A stretch of 12,858 bases of DNA from the NCBI GenBank assembly GCA_006247105.1, contig VDLU01000044.1:1-12858 (forward strand), given 5' to 3'. The position numbers and the translations under genes were made by a program. The DNA is from Giardia muris. Taxonomy: Eukaryota > Fornicata > Diplomonadida > Hexamitidae. Of this stretch, positions 1 to 8,284 are shown one piece after another (the stretch's first letter is position 1; each line of letters begins with the position of its first letter). The notes below the pieces were generated by a model. It ran no database searches and had not been told where the DNA came from. It worked only from the letters and a program-made list of their open reading frames with translations.

Positions 1-1390
1 TTCAACGGGGGGTGCTACAAGACGGACACCTCTCCCGGGAACAAGCTCTGCAAGACGGCCACCGGGGGGAAGTGCACGGCCGTCCCGGACAAGGACGCGG
101 TCACCTTCGTCATGAGTGACATCCTCTACCTCTGCAGTGACAGCACGAACGGGAAGGCGAACTGCAACACCTGCACCTATGACTCGACCTTCAAGTGCAC
201 CTCCTGTGCCAGTGGCTTCCTCCCCAAGGGGGACGGGAGCTGCGTCTCCTGTAGTGACACCACCAAGTGCTCCAACTGTGCCCAGGTGAGTGCTGAGAAC
301 ACCTGCTCCGCCTGCAGCCCCGGCTTCGGCCTTCTTGCCGGCTCGACCTGCAAGGCCTGCACCATCCAGAACTGCAAGACGTGCGACACGGACGAGAAGA
401 CCTGTTCGGTCCTGCCTCCCCTCCTTCGGCCCGACCTACAACTCCTCCCTTGCATCACGTCCTGCGACTCCTGTCCCAAGAACTGCACCTCCTGCACCAA
501 CCTCGGTCCGGGGCTCGTCTGCACCGAGTGTCGACTGATCAGGCCCCGATCGACGGGGGGTGTGTTCCTGCAAACGAGACCACCAAGAAGGTCTGCGCCG
601 ACTCCTCCGGACACTGCACGTCCTGCCTCAATGGATACGTCCCCTACCTCGAGGGATGCTACTCGACCTTCAAGGCCGCCGAGCTGGGCGTCTGTGCGAA
701 GGAGAAGCAGTTCCTGGTCGGGAACACGACGGTCTGCTCCGAGTGCAAGCCGGGCTTCGTCCCGATCAACGGAGAATGCCTTCTGGTCGCCTCGACGAAC
801 GTGACGAGGGCGACCCAGATCTGCCAGAAGGAGGACGGAAGCGCCCTCGATGCGTCCTCCACGAGGTGCGGGAAGTGCCAGGACGTGACCGGGGCCTCGA
901 CCACTAACTTCTTCCTCCTCAACGGGGGCTGCTACAACGCCTCCACGGAGGTCGGGAAGAGCGCCTGCACCACGGCCTCTAATGGGGTCTGCACAGCTGT
1001 CAATACCACCTCGGGCCTCTACCTCGACAACAACGTCCTCGTCTCCTGCTCCTCGAAGGTCCCGGGGTGCGGGGCCTGCACCTCCTCGAGCGGTGCCGTC
1101 ACCTGCACGTCCTGCGGCTTCGGGTACTACAACGCCAACACCACAGCTGGAGCCACCCCCGACTGCAAGGCGTGCTCGATCTACCACTCGGGCTGCACGG
1201 GATGCAACACGACGGCCTGCACGACCTGCTGGGACGGGTCGTCCTTCAATGGGACCTGCCCCCTCCCCCCTCCTCCAGCTCCTCGGGGCTCTCTGGGGGT
1301 GCCATTGCGGGGATCGTCATTGCCGTCCTTCTGGTCCTGGGAGGTCTCGGGGGCTTCCTCGGTTGGTGGTTCGGATGCAGGGGGAAGTGA
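1..1390 (+). pseudogene. Unit 1: class B VSP pseudogene, 5' truncated by window, frameshifted
   Basis: Cysteine-rich VSP surface antigen, 3' part only; the window opens inside it at FNGGCY. CxxC motifs (CNTC, CTSC, CKAC, CKTC, CDSC, CSEC, CGKC, CGAC, CKAC, CTTC), a second NGGCY near 927-938, the linker and membrane helix, and a final CRGK are all present but in three different frames. Against units 4 and 7 there is a +1 near 405-412 (which replaces a CLPSFGPTY stretch), a compensating -1 near 453 (CC to C), a -1 near 531-533 (lost A) and a -1 near 1258-1270 in the C-rich linker. The ATG at 112 is internal, since the antigen frame runs through it from base 1. The 3' two thirds are nearly identical to unit 4 and the 5' third to unit 7. 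It is a pseudogene as written, unless the indels are assembly errors. Confidence 0.85.
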
Positions 1391-1406
1391 GTGAATGGTG
1401 AAGGGG
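1271..1406 (+). repeat. Conserved linker-TM-CRGK-junction module, copy 1
   Basis: 136-bp block running from TCCTCCAGCTCCTCGG (Ser-rich linker) through the membrane helix (starting [11 protein letters not shown]) and CRGK to GTGAATGGTGAAGGGG. It aligns without gaps to the six other copies. Confidence 0.9.
1390..1396 (+). terminator. Polyadenylation signal AGTGAAT, end of unit 1
   Basis: Matches the Giardia consensus AGTRAAY (known for the genus). Its first A is the last base of the TGA stop. Confidence 0.65.
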
Positions 1407-1414
1407 AAGGATGA

Positions 1415-3266
1415 GACGGGGGTGGTTCGACCTTCACCATCCCGGGGGTTGAGGGGAAGGTCTGCAAGGAGTGCAGTGACACGAGTCAGGCCTCGATCGA
1501 CGGGACGTGCAAGGCCCCAACAGCCGATGATTGTACGAAGGACACAACCACTGGTGTCTGCACGGCATGCACAGGGACCTACTTCCTCTTCTACGGGGGA
1601 TGCTACAACCAGGCCAGTGGAGGCGAGGGCGCTGCTCTCTGCTCGGCGGCATCGAACGGGCAGTGCTCAAAGAGGGCTGATACTGCGACGGGCATCTTCG
1701 TGAAGGGGAGCGACTCCAACCCCTCAGGCCTCTACACCTGTGATGATAAGACGAACGGGGTTCCAACTGCAAGACCTGCACCTCCCCGCCGCCGACAAGC
1801 CGACCTGCACGGAGTGCGCCTCCGGATTCGGGCCTGTCGTGGAGAGCCTCGATGCACCAACGATCACCTCCTGTGTCAGCTGCTCATCGGACAAGAACTG
1901 CAAGAGCTGCATGCAGATCGGGACCAGCTTCGTGTGTCTCGAGTGCAATGATGACACTCACGTCCCCGTCAACGGGAAGTGCGTCCTCAAGGACAGTGCC
2001 TCCTCCTGCACTCCTGCCTCCAGCGCCGGGAAGTGCACGGCCTGCAAGGAGGGGAGCCTCTTCTTCCACGACGGCTGCTTCAGCCCCGAGAGCCTCAAGA
2101 GCCTCGGGATCTGCCTCGAGTCCTTCTCCGTCCCGGGCTGGTCCGAGGTCCTCTGCGGTAAGTGCGGGAAGGGGCTCGCCCCCGTCGACGGGAGGTGTCT
2201 GAAGGTGGAAGGGGGGAAGGCCGATTCGACCAGCTCATGCACGACGAGCCAAAATGGAACTCAGGTCGGGGTCTGCGACTCCTGTGGGTCTCGAGCACCT
2301 ACTTCCTCTTCAACGGGGGGTGCTACAACCAGTCAAAGGAGCCCGGGAACAAGCTGTGCACGGCAATGACGACTCGGGCGGCAGACGGGACCTGCTCGAC
2401 CTCGACCTCCATCGCCTTCCTCAAGGACAAGAAGCTCTACCTCTGCGGGGACGCGACGAACGGGAAGGCGAACTGCAACACCTGCACCTACTCCGGGTCC
2501 TTCTCCTGCACGTCCTGCCTCAACGGATGCATGCTCTCCAACTCCTCCTGCCTCTCCTCCTTCGATGCGGACAAGACGGGCCTCTGTGCCAGGAGCAACC
2601 AGCTTCTCGTCGGGGAGGCCCTGGTGTGCAAGGAGTGCAAGAAGGGAAGTGTTCCGATCGACGGGACGTGCCTCGAGGTCAGCTCGACCATCTCGAGGAC
2701 GACCACCAACGACGTCTGCATGAAGGCCGACGGGACGACTCCTGTCGACGGGACCGCCACGAGGTGCGAGAACTGCTCGACGACCTACTTCCTCTTCGAG
2801 GGGGGCTGCTATCCCACGACCTCGAACTCCGTCGGGAGTAAGCTGTGCTCAGCGGCCTCCAACGGGAAGTGCACCGCCGCCCCGACCAGCGGGGGCCCCT
2901 TCCTCGTGGACGCGAACGGGACCTTCACCCCCTGTCCGGCCGGCTGTGGGGCCTGCTCCTCCTCGAACGGAACCACCACCTGCACGTCCTGCGGCTTCGG
3001 GTACTACAACGCCAACACCAATGCTTCTGCCACCCCGACTGCAAGGCGTGCTCGATCTACCACTCGGGCTGCACGGGATGCAACACGACGGCCTGCACGA
3101 CCTGCTGGGACGGGTCATCCTTCAATGGGACCTGCCCCTCTCCCCCTCCTCCAGCTCCTCGGGGCTCTCTGGGGGTGCCATTGCGGGGATCGTCATCGCC
3201 GTCCTGCTGGTGCTGGGAGGTCTCGGGGGCTTCCTCGGTTGGTGGTTCGGATGCAGGGGGAAGTGA
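1415..3266 (+). pseudogene. Unit 2: chimeric VSP pseudogene (B head, A body, B stalk), five frameshifts
   Basis: VSP-type surface antigen fragmented over several frames. The head frame opens just after an in-frame TGA at 1412-1414 and reads DGGGSTFTIPGVEG then CKEC, a class B head with no Met and no signal peptide. From about 1560 the body is class A (YFLFYGGCYNQ, CDDKTNGVP, CTECASGFGPVV, CMQIGTSFVCLEC, FFHDGCF, FLFNGGCY, FEGGCY). From about 2940 the stalk switches to class B ([30 protein letters not shown]), then the linker, helix and CRGK. Against sister units there are five single-base losses: near 1763 (CCC to CC), in the C run at 1784-1787, near 2290, in 3033-3036 and in 3142-3146. Restoring them would give one continuous antigen, but as written it is a pseudogene. 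Its 5' body (CYNQASGGEGAALC) is closest to unit 8. Confidence 0.85.
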
Positions 3267-3282
3267 GTGAATGGTGAAGGGG
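3147..3282 (+). repeat. Conserved linker-TM-CRGK-junction module, copy 2
   Basis: 136-bp block, same limits and no gaps against copy 1. It closes unit 2 and leads into unit 3. Confidence 0.9.
3266..3272 (+). terminator. Polyadenylation signal AGTGAAT, end of unit 2
   Basis: AGTRAAY match sharing a base with the TGA stop. Its last two bases are the first two of the ATG at 3271. Confidence 0.65.
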
Positions 3283-5180
3283 AGGGAAGAACGCGAGAGT
3301 CCTCTCGTGTACGGAAGGGACGGCATCAGGCAACTGCAAGGCGGGGAGCTGCCTCGACTCGGGACGCTGGGGAAGGTATGCAAGGAGTGCGCGACCACGA
3401 CTCGAGCTGCTGAGTTCCCAATCGACGGGGAGTGCACCTCGACCAGTGGGAACGATTGTGTCAATGCGAACAACGGGACGTGCAGCTCGTGCGGGAATGC
3501 AGCCAACAACTTCCTCTTCTACGGGGGCTGCTACAGCACTCAGACAGCTGGAAAGGGGCAGGCTCTCTGCAAGACGGCATCGAACGGGAAGTGCTCAGAG
3601 AGGGCTGATACTGCGACGGGCATCTTCGTGAAGGGGAGCGACTCCAACCCCTCAGGCCTCTACACCTGCGACGACGAGACGAACGGGGTTCCCAACTGCA
3701 AGACCTGCACCTCCCCCGCCGCCGACAAGCCGACCTGCACGGAGTGCGCCTCCGGGTTCGGGCCTGTCGTGGAGAGCCTCGATGCACCAACGATCACCTC
3801 CTGCGTCAACTGCTCATCGAACGAGAACTGCAAGAGCTGCATGCAGATCGGGACCAGCTTCGTGTGTCTCGAGTGCAATGGTACCACTCACGTCCCCGTC
3901 GACGGGAAGTGCGTCCCCAAGGACAGTGCCTCCTCCTGCACTCCTGCCTCCAGCGCCGGGAAGTGCACGGCCTGCAAGGAGGGGAGCCTCTTCTTCCACG
4001 ACGGCTGCTTCAGCCCGAGAGCCTCAAGAGCCTCGGGATCTGCCTCGAGTCCTTCTCCGTCCCGGGCTGGTCCGAGGTCCTCTGCGGTAAGTGCGGGAAG
4101 GGGCTCGCCCCCGTCGACGGGAGGTGTATAAAGGTGGAAGGGGGGACGGCCGATCAGACCAGCTCATGCACGACGAGCCAAGATGGAACTCAGGTCGGGG
4201 TCTGCAACTCCTGTGGGTCCTCGAGCACCTACTTCCTCTTCAACGGGGGGTGCTATGCCCAGTCAAAGGAGCCCGGGAGCAAGCTGTGCAAGGCAATGAC
4301 GACTCGGACGGCAGACGGGACCTGCTCGACCCCGACCTCCATCGCCTTCCTCAAGGACACCAAGCTCTACCTCTGCGGGGACGCGACGAACGGGAAGGCG
4401 AACTGCAACACCTGCACCTACTCCGGGTCCTTCTCCTGCACGTCCTGCCTCAACGGATGCATGCTCTCCAACTCCTCCTGCCTCTCCTCCTTCGATGCGG
4501 ACAAGACGGGCCTCTGTGCCAGGAGCAACCAGCTTCTCGTCGGGGAGGCCCTGGTGTGCAAGGAGTGCAAGAAGGGAAGTGTTCCGATCGACGGGACGTG
4601 CCTCGAGGTCAGCTCGACCATCTCGAGGACGGCCACCAACGACGTCTGCATGAAGGCCGACGGGACGACTCCTGTCGACGGGACCGCCACGAGGTGCGAG
4701 AACTGCTCGACGGCCTACTTCCTCTTCGAGGGGGGCTGCTATCCCACGACCACGGGCTCCGTCGGGAGCAAGCTGTGCTCATCGGCCTCCAATGGTCAGT
4801 GCTCTCAGGCTGCCAGTGGCTCCCCCTTCCCTCTCAATACGACCTCAGGCGTCTTCACCCTCTGTCCGGCCGGGTGTGGGGCATGCTCCTCTGCCACCAC
4901 CTGCACGTCCTGCGGTCTCGGGTACTACAACACGACCTCCGTCACCTCCTCCTCTGACTGCACGGCCTGCCCCAGTGGCTGCACGACGTGCTCCGCCTCG
5001 GCCTGCATCACGTGCTGGGACGGGAGTGCCCCGACCGACGGGAAGTGCAGTGCCGTCCCCTCCTCCAGCTCCTCGGGGCTCTCGGGGGGTGCCATTGCGG
5101 GGATCGTCATCGCCGTCCTGCTGGTGCTGGGAGGCCTCGGGGGCTTCCTCGGTTGGTGGTTCGGATGCAGGGGGAAGTGA
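3271..5180 (+). pseudogene. Unit 3: class A VSP pseudogene with one net frameshift
   Basis: Class A VSP surface antigen in two frames. The ATG at 3271 opens a frame beginning MVKGREERES; there is no hydrophobic signal peptide. Compared with units 6 and 8 the G run after MVK is two shorter and one C is missing near 3357. The total of three lost bases means about 25 codons are read out of frame and the frame is restored at LGTLGKVCKEC. The body then reads CSSC, FLFYGGCYS, CDDETNGVPNCKTC, CTEC, CKSC, CLEC, CTAC. A further -1 in the C run at 4014-4016 (CCCC to CCC) breaks the ORF, which would end at 4131. The remainder, through FLFNGGCYA, FEGGCYP, CGACSS, CITCWDG, the Ser-rich linker, helix and CRGK, lies in the next frame to 5180. 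Only one lesion separates it from a full ORF, so it is either a young pseudogene or a sequencing artefact. Confidence 0.85.
3294..3307. repeat. Short palindrome in class A head, unit 3
   Basis: CGAGAG-TC-CTCTCG, a perfect 6-bp inverted repeat about 25 bases after the junction ATG. It is also inside the coding frame, so its meaning is uncertain. Confidence 0.4.
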
Positions 5181-5196
5181 GTGAATGGTGAAGGGG
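5061..5196 (+). repeat. Conserved linker-TM-CRGK-junction module, copy 3
   Basis: 136-bp block closing unit 3, preceded by the stalk CITCWDGSAPTDGKCSAVP that is shared only with unit 6. Confidence 0.9.
5180..5186 (+). terminator. Polyadenylation signal AGTGAAT, end of unit 3
   Basis: AGTRAAY match sharing a base with the TGA stop. Confidence 0.65.
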
Positions 5197-5205
5197 GGAG
5201 GATGA

Positions 5206-6693
5206 GACGGGGGTGGTTCGACCTTCACCATCCCGGGGGTTGAGGGGGAGTTCTGCAAGAAGTGCAGTGACACGAACCAGGCCCCGATCGATGGGGCTTG
5301 TGCAGCGAATCCGACTACCACTGTCACGGGTGCTACTTGTGCTGATGGTGCCTGCACAGGATGTGGAACAGGAACGGACTACTTCCTCTTCTATGGTGGG
5401 TGCTACAACAAGACGGGTGACGTCGGGAAGAAGCTCTGCTCAACCGTCACCAGTGGTGCTTGTACTGCGGCGGCCACGGATGCCATCACCTTCGTCAATG
5501 GAGGTAAGCTCTACCTCTGCAGTGACAACTCGACAGATGCGGGAGGAAAAGAGAACTGCGGGACGTGCACCTACGAGTCGTCCTCAACCACCTTCACCTG
5601 TCAGACCTGCCTTCCCGGCTTTGGCCTTGTTGGAGAGACTGGCAAGACCTGCAAGGCCTGTACCATCCAGAACTGCAAGACGTGCGACACGGACGAGAAG
5701 ACCTGCAAGGTCTGCCTCCCCTCCTTCGGCCCGACCTACAGCTCCTCCCTTGCCATCACGTCCTGCGACTCCTGTCCCAAGAACTGCACCTCCTGCACCA
5801 ACCTCGGTCCGGGGCTCGTCTGCACCGAGTGTCAGACTGATCAGGCCCCGATCGACGGGGGGTGTGTTCCTGCAAACGAGACCACCAAGAAGGTCTGCGC
5901 CGACTCCTCCGGACACTGCACGTCCTGCCTCAATGGATACGTCCCCTACCTCGAGGGATGCTACTCGACCTTCAAGGCCGCCGAGCTGGGCGTCTGTGCG
6001 AAGGAGAAGCAGTTCCTGGTCGGGAACACGACGGTCTGCTCCGAGTGCAAGCCGGGCTTCGTCCCGATCAACGGAGAATGCCTTCTGGTCGCCTCGACGA
6101 ACGTGACGAGGGCGACCCAGATCTGCCAGAAGGAGGACGGAAGCGCCCCCGACGCGTCCTCCACGAGGTGCGGGAAGTGCCAGGACGTGACCGGGACCCC
6201 GGCTACTCAGTTCTTCCTCCTCAACGGGGGCTGCTACAACGCCTCCACGGAGGTCGGGAAGAGCGCCTGCACCACGGCCTCTGGTGGGGTCTGCACAGCT
6301 GTCAAGGCTGACTCGGGCCTCTACCTCGACAACAACGTCCTCGTCTCCTGCTCCTCGAAGGTCCCGGGGTGCGGGGCCTGCACCTCCTCGAGCGGTGCCG
6401 TCACCTGCACGTCCTGCGGCTTCGGGTACTACAACGCCAATACCAATGCTTCTGCCACCCCCGACTGCAAGGCGTGCTCGATCTACCACTCGGGCTGCAC
6501 GGGATGCAACACGACGGCCTGCACGACCTGCTGGGACGGGTCATCCTTCAATGGGACCTGCCCCTCTCCCCCCTCCTCCAGTTCTTCGGGGCTCTCTGGG
6601 GGTGCCATTGCGGGGATCGTCATCGCCGTCCTGCTGGTCCTGGGAGGCCTCGGGGGCTTCCTCGGTTGGTGGTTCGGGTGCAGGGGGAAGTGA
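5206..6693 (+). pseudogene. Unit 4: class B VSP, intact frame but no start codon
   Basis: This is a 495-codon uninterrupted VSP frame that begins directly after an in-frame TGA (5203-5205) with DGGGSTFTIPGVEG. I find no ATG in this frame in the N-terminal part; the first ATG or GTG I see in frame is a GTG at 6103. The first CxxC is at residues 17-20 (CKKC) and GGCY lies at 64-67 and 341-344. CxxC pairs continue (CTGC, CGTC, CQTC, CKAC, CKTC, CKVC, CDSC, CTSC, CTEC, CSEC, CGKC, CGAC, CTTC). The membrane helix is about 467-490 and CRGK is 492-495. Possible N-glycosylation sequons (such as NTT) occur. From about 5671 to the end it is nearly identical to unit 1, whereas its first third is unlike units 1 and 7. 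With ectodomain and anchor intact but no Met or signal peptide, it looks like a silent donor cassette. Confidence 0.85.
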
Positions 6694-6709
6694 GTGAATG
6701 GTGAAGGGG
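6574..6709 (+). repeat. Conserved linker-TM-CRGK-junction module, copy 4
   Basis: 136-bp block closing unit 4. Its variant AGTTCTTCGG in the linker is shared only with copy 7. Confidence 0.9.
6693..6699 (+). terminator. Polyadenylation signal AGTGAAT, end of unit 4
   Basis: AGTRAAY match sharing a base with the TGA stop. Confidence 0.65.
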
Positions 6710-8268
6710 GGAGGTGAAGGCTCGAGCCACGGGAGAGTGCGAGGCAAACTCAAAGTTCACCATCCCGGGGGTTGAGGGAGAGTTCTGCAAGAAGTGCGAT
6801 GCCACGACTAACACTGACTCCGCCCTGTCAACGGGCTCTGTGACACTGCTGCGGCCACTACGATTGGAAATGGTGCTACTTGTGGTAGTGGTGTCTGTAC
6901 AGGATGTGGAACGGGGAACTACTTCCTGTTCAACGGGGGTTGTTATGACCAGACACAGGGGGTTGGGAGTAAGCTGTGCTCCGCCCTCCAGGATGCAAAG
7001 AACGGAACCTGCAAGACGGCTCCAACTACCGATGCCATCACCTTCATCAAGGACAGCAACCTCTACCTCTGTAGCGATGCGACAAACGGGGAACCGGGCT
7101 GCAGCACCTGCACCTATGCGACACCAACTCCACCTACTCCCGGCTCTCGTGCTGGAGAAGTCCTCACCTGCAACTCGTGCCTCGAGGGCTTCTACCCCAA
7201 CACCACCACCACTTCCGACCCCGTCAACTGCACGGCCTGCACCGTCCAGAACTGCAAGACGTGCTCCTCCTCCGCCTGCTCCGAGTGCGCTTCCGGGTTC
7301 GGGCCCGTCTACGACTCATCCCTCGTCATCACGAACTGCACCTCCTGCCCCGCAGACTGCACCGAGTGCGCCGACCAGGGCTTCTCGACCATCTGCGAGA
7401 AGTGCGGAACGGGGAAGGTCCCCATCGACGGGAACTGCTCCACGAACTCGAACGTCTGCACGACTCCATCACCCCCAGACGGGACCTGCTCGTCCTGCAA
7501 GAACGGGTTCCTCTTCTACCAGGGCGGGTGTCTCTCCCCCCAGAAGGCGGCGGACCTCAAGGTCTGTGCCCTGGGAAGCCAGCTCCTCGTCGGGAACACG
7601 ACCGTCTGTACCGAGTGCAAGGGGGCTTCGTCCCGATCGACGGGGAGTGTCTTCCGATCAAGCAGATCAACACGGGGACAACGAGGGCAGGTCAGAACAT
7701 CTGCCTCGACGAGAAGGGGAACAAGGTCTCGGACACCGCCACGAAGTGCGGGGCCTGCATCAGTACGGCAGTCAACACCAACAACTACTTCCTCTTCAAC
7801 GGGGGGTGCTACCCCATCTCGGCCGCGGGGTCTTCCTCCTCTTCCTCCGTCGGGAGCCTCCTCTGCTCGGCGGCCTCCAACGGGAAGTGCACTACTCCCG
7901 CCTCCAACGCCCCCTTCATCCTCAATACGACCTCAGGCGCCTTCACGGCCTGTCCGAAGGAGTGCGGGGCCTGCACCTCCTCGACCGCCTGCAGCTCCTG
8001 CGGTCTCGGGTACTACAGCAACTCTACTGTGACCGGCCCCTCCGACTGCACGGCCTGTCCCAGTGGGTGCACCTCCTGTCCAAATGGGAAGTGCGCCCTC
8101 TGCTGGGACGGCTCCACTCCCACCAACAATGCCTGCCCCCCTCCCCCCTCCTCCAGCTCCTCGGGGCTCTCTGGGGGTGCCATTGCGGGGATCGTCATCG
8201 CCGTCCTGCTGGTGCTGGGAGGCCTCGGGGGCTTCCTCGGTTGGTGGTTCGGGTGCAGGGGGAAGTGA
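6705..8268 (+). pseudogene. Unit 5: divergent class B-like VSP pseudogene, two frameshifts
   Basis: VSP-type antigen whose frame opens after an in-frame TGA at 6702-6704. It has only a GTG (6714), then KARATGECEANSKFTIPGVE and CKKC; there is no ATG or signal peptide. A -1 in the C run near 6823-6825 and a -1 in the G run at 7621-7625 split it over three frames. The middle frame (about 6827-7620) carries CGTGNYFLFNGGCYDQ, a Pro/Thr-rich patch (ATPTPPTPG near 7118-7144), CNSC, CTAC, CKTC, CSEC, CTSC, CEKC and CSSC. The last frame carries GFVPIDGEC, CGAC, FLFNGGCYP, a Ser6 stretch, CTAC, CTSC, CALCWDG, linker, helix and CRGK. Its body is the most divergent of the eight, with only short stretches matching the others, although the head resembles unit 7 and the tail module is shared. 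Confidence 0.83.
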
Positions 8269-8284
8269 GTGAATGGTGAAGGGG
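8149..8284 (+). repeat. Conserved linker-TM-CRGK-junction module, copy 5
   Basis: 136-bp block closing unit 5. It keeps the common sequence although the body of unit 5 is the most divergent in the array. Confidence 0.9.
8268..8274 (+). terminator. Polyadenylation signal AGTGAAT, end of unit 5
   Basis: AGTRAAY match that overlaps both the TGA of unit 5 and the ATG of unit 6 (8273). Confidence 0.65.

Noticed and set aside
112..804. ATG at 112 as a gene start
   Set aside because: The antigen frame is open from base 1 and sister unit 7 has Lys at this position, so the Met is internal.
177..1187. Long antisense ORF of 336 aa, with a similar one at 5584-6489
   Set aside because: They mirror the same class B segment, are Arg/Gly/Ala-rich low-complexity translations, and follow from the strong C/G third-position bias of the sense strand; no domain is recognisable.
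1387..1393. AAGTGAGT and GCGGTAAGTGC (2155-2165) as 5' splice sites
   Set aside because: They resemble generic GT donors, but Giardia introns are few and use a different extended consensus; the second codes for the conserved LCGKC, and no matching acceptor was seen.
1388..1450. Stop-codon readthrough joining units into a polyprotein
   Set aside because: Reading on from TGA is not in the antigen frame of the next unit (for example 8266 onward) or meets another TGA (6691 onward).
1763..1787. Programmed frameshifting or RNA editing to restore unit 2
   Set aside because: Lesion sites differ between units and no shared slippery signal recurs; decay or sequence error explains them more simply.
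5213..6106. Plus-strand Arg/Ser/Pro-rich ORF (also 112-804 3' end and 10647-11153)
   Set aside because: Shadow frame of the VSP bodies; the cysteine pattern lies in the other frame.
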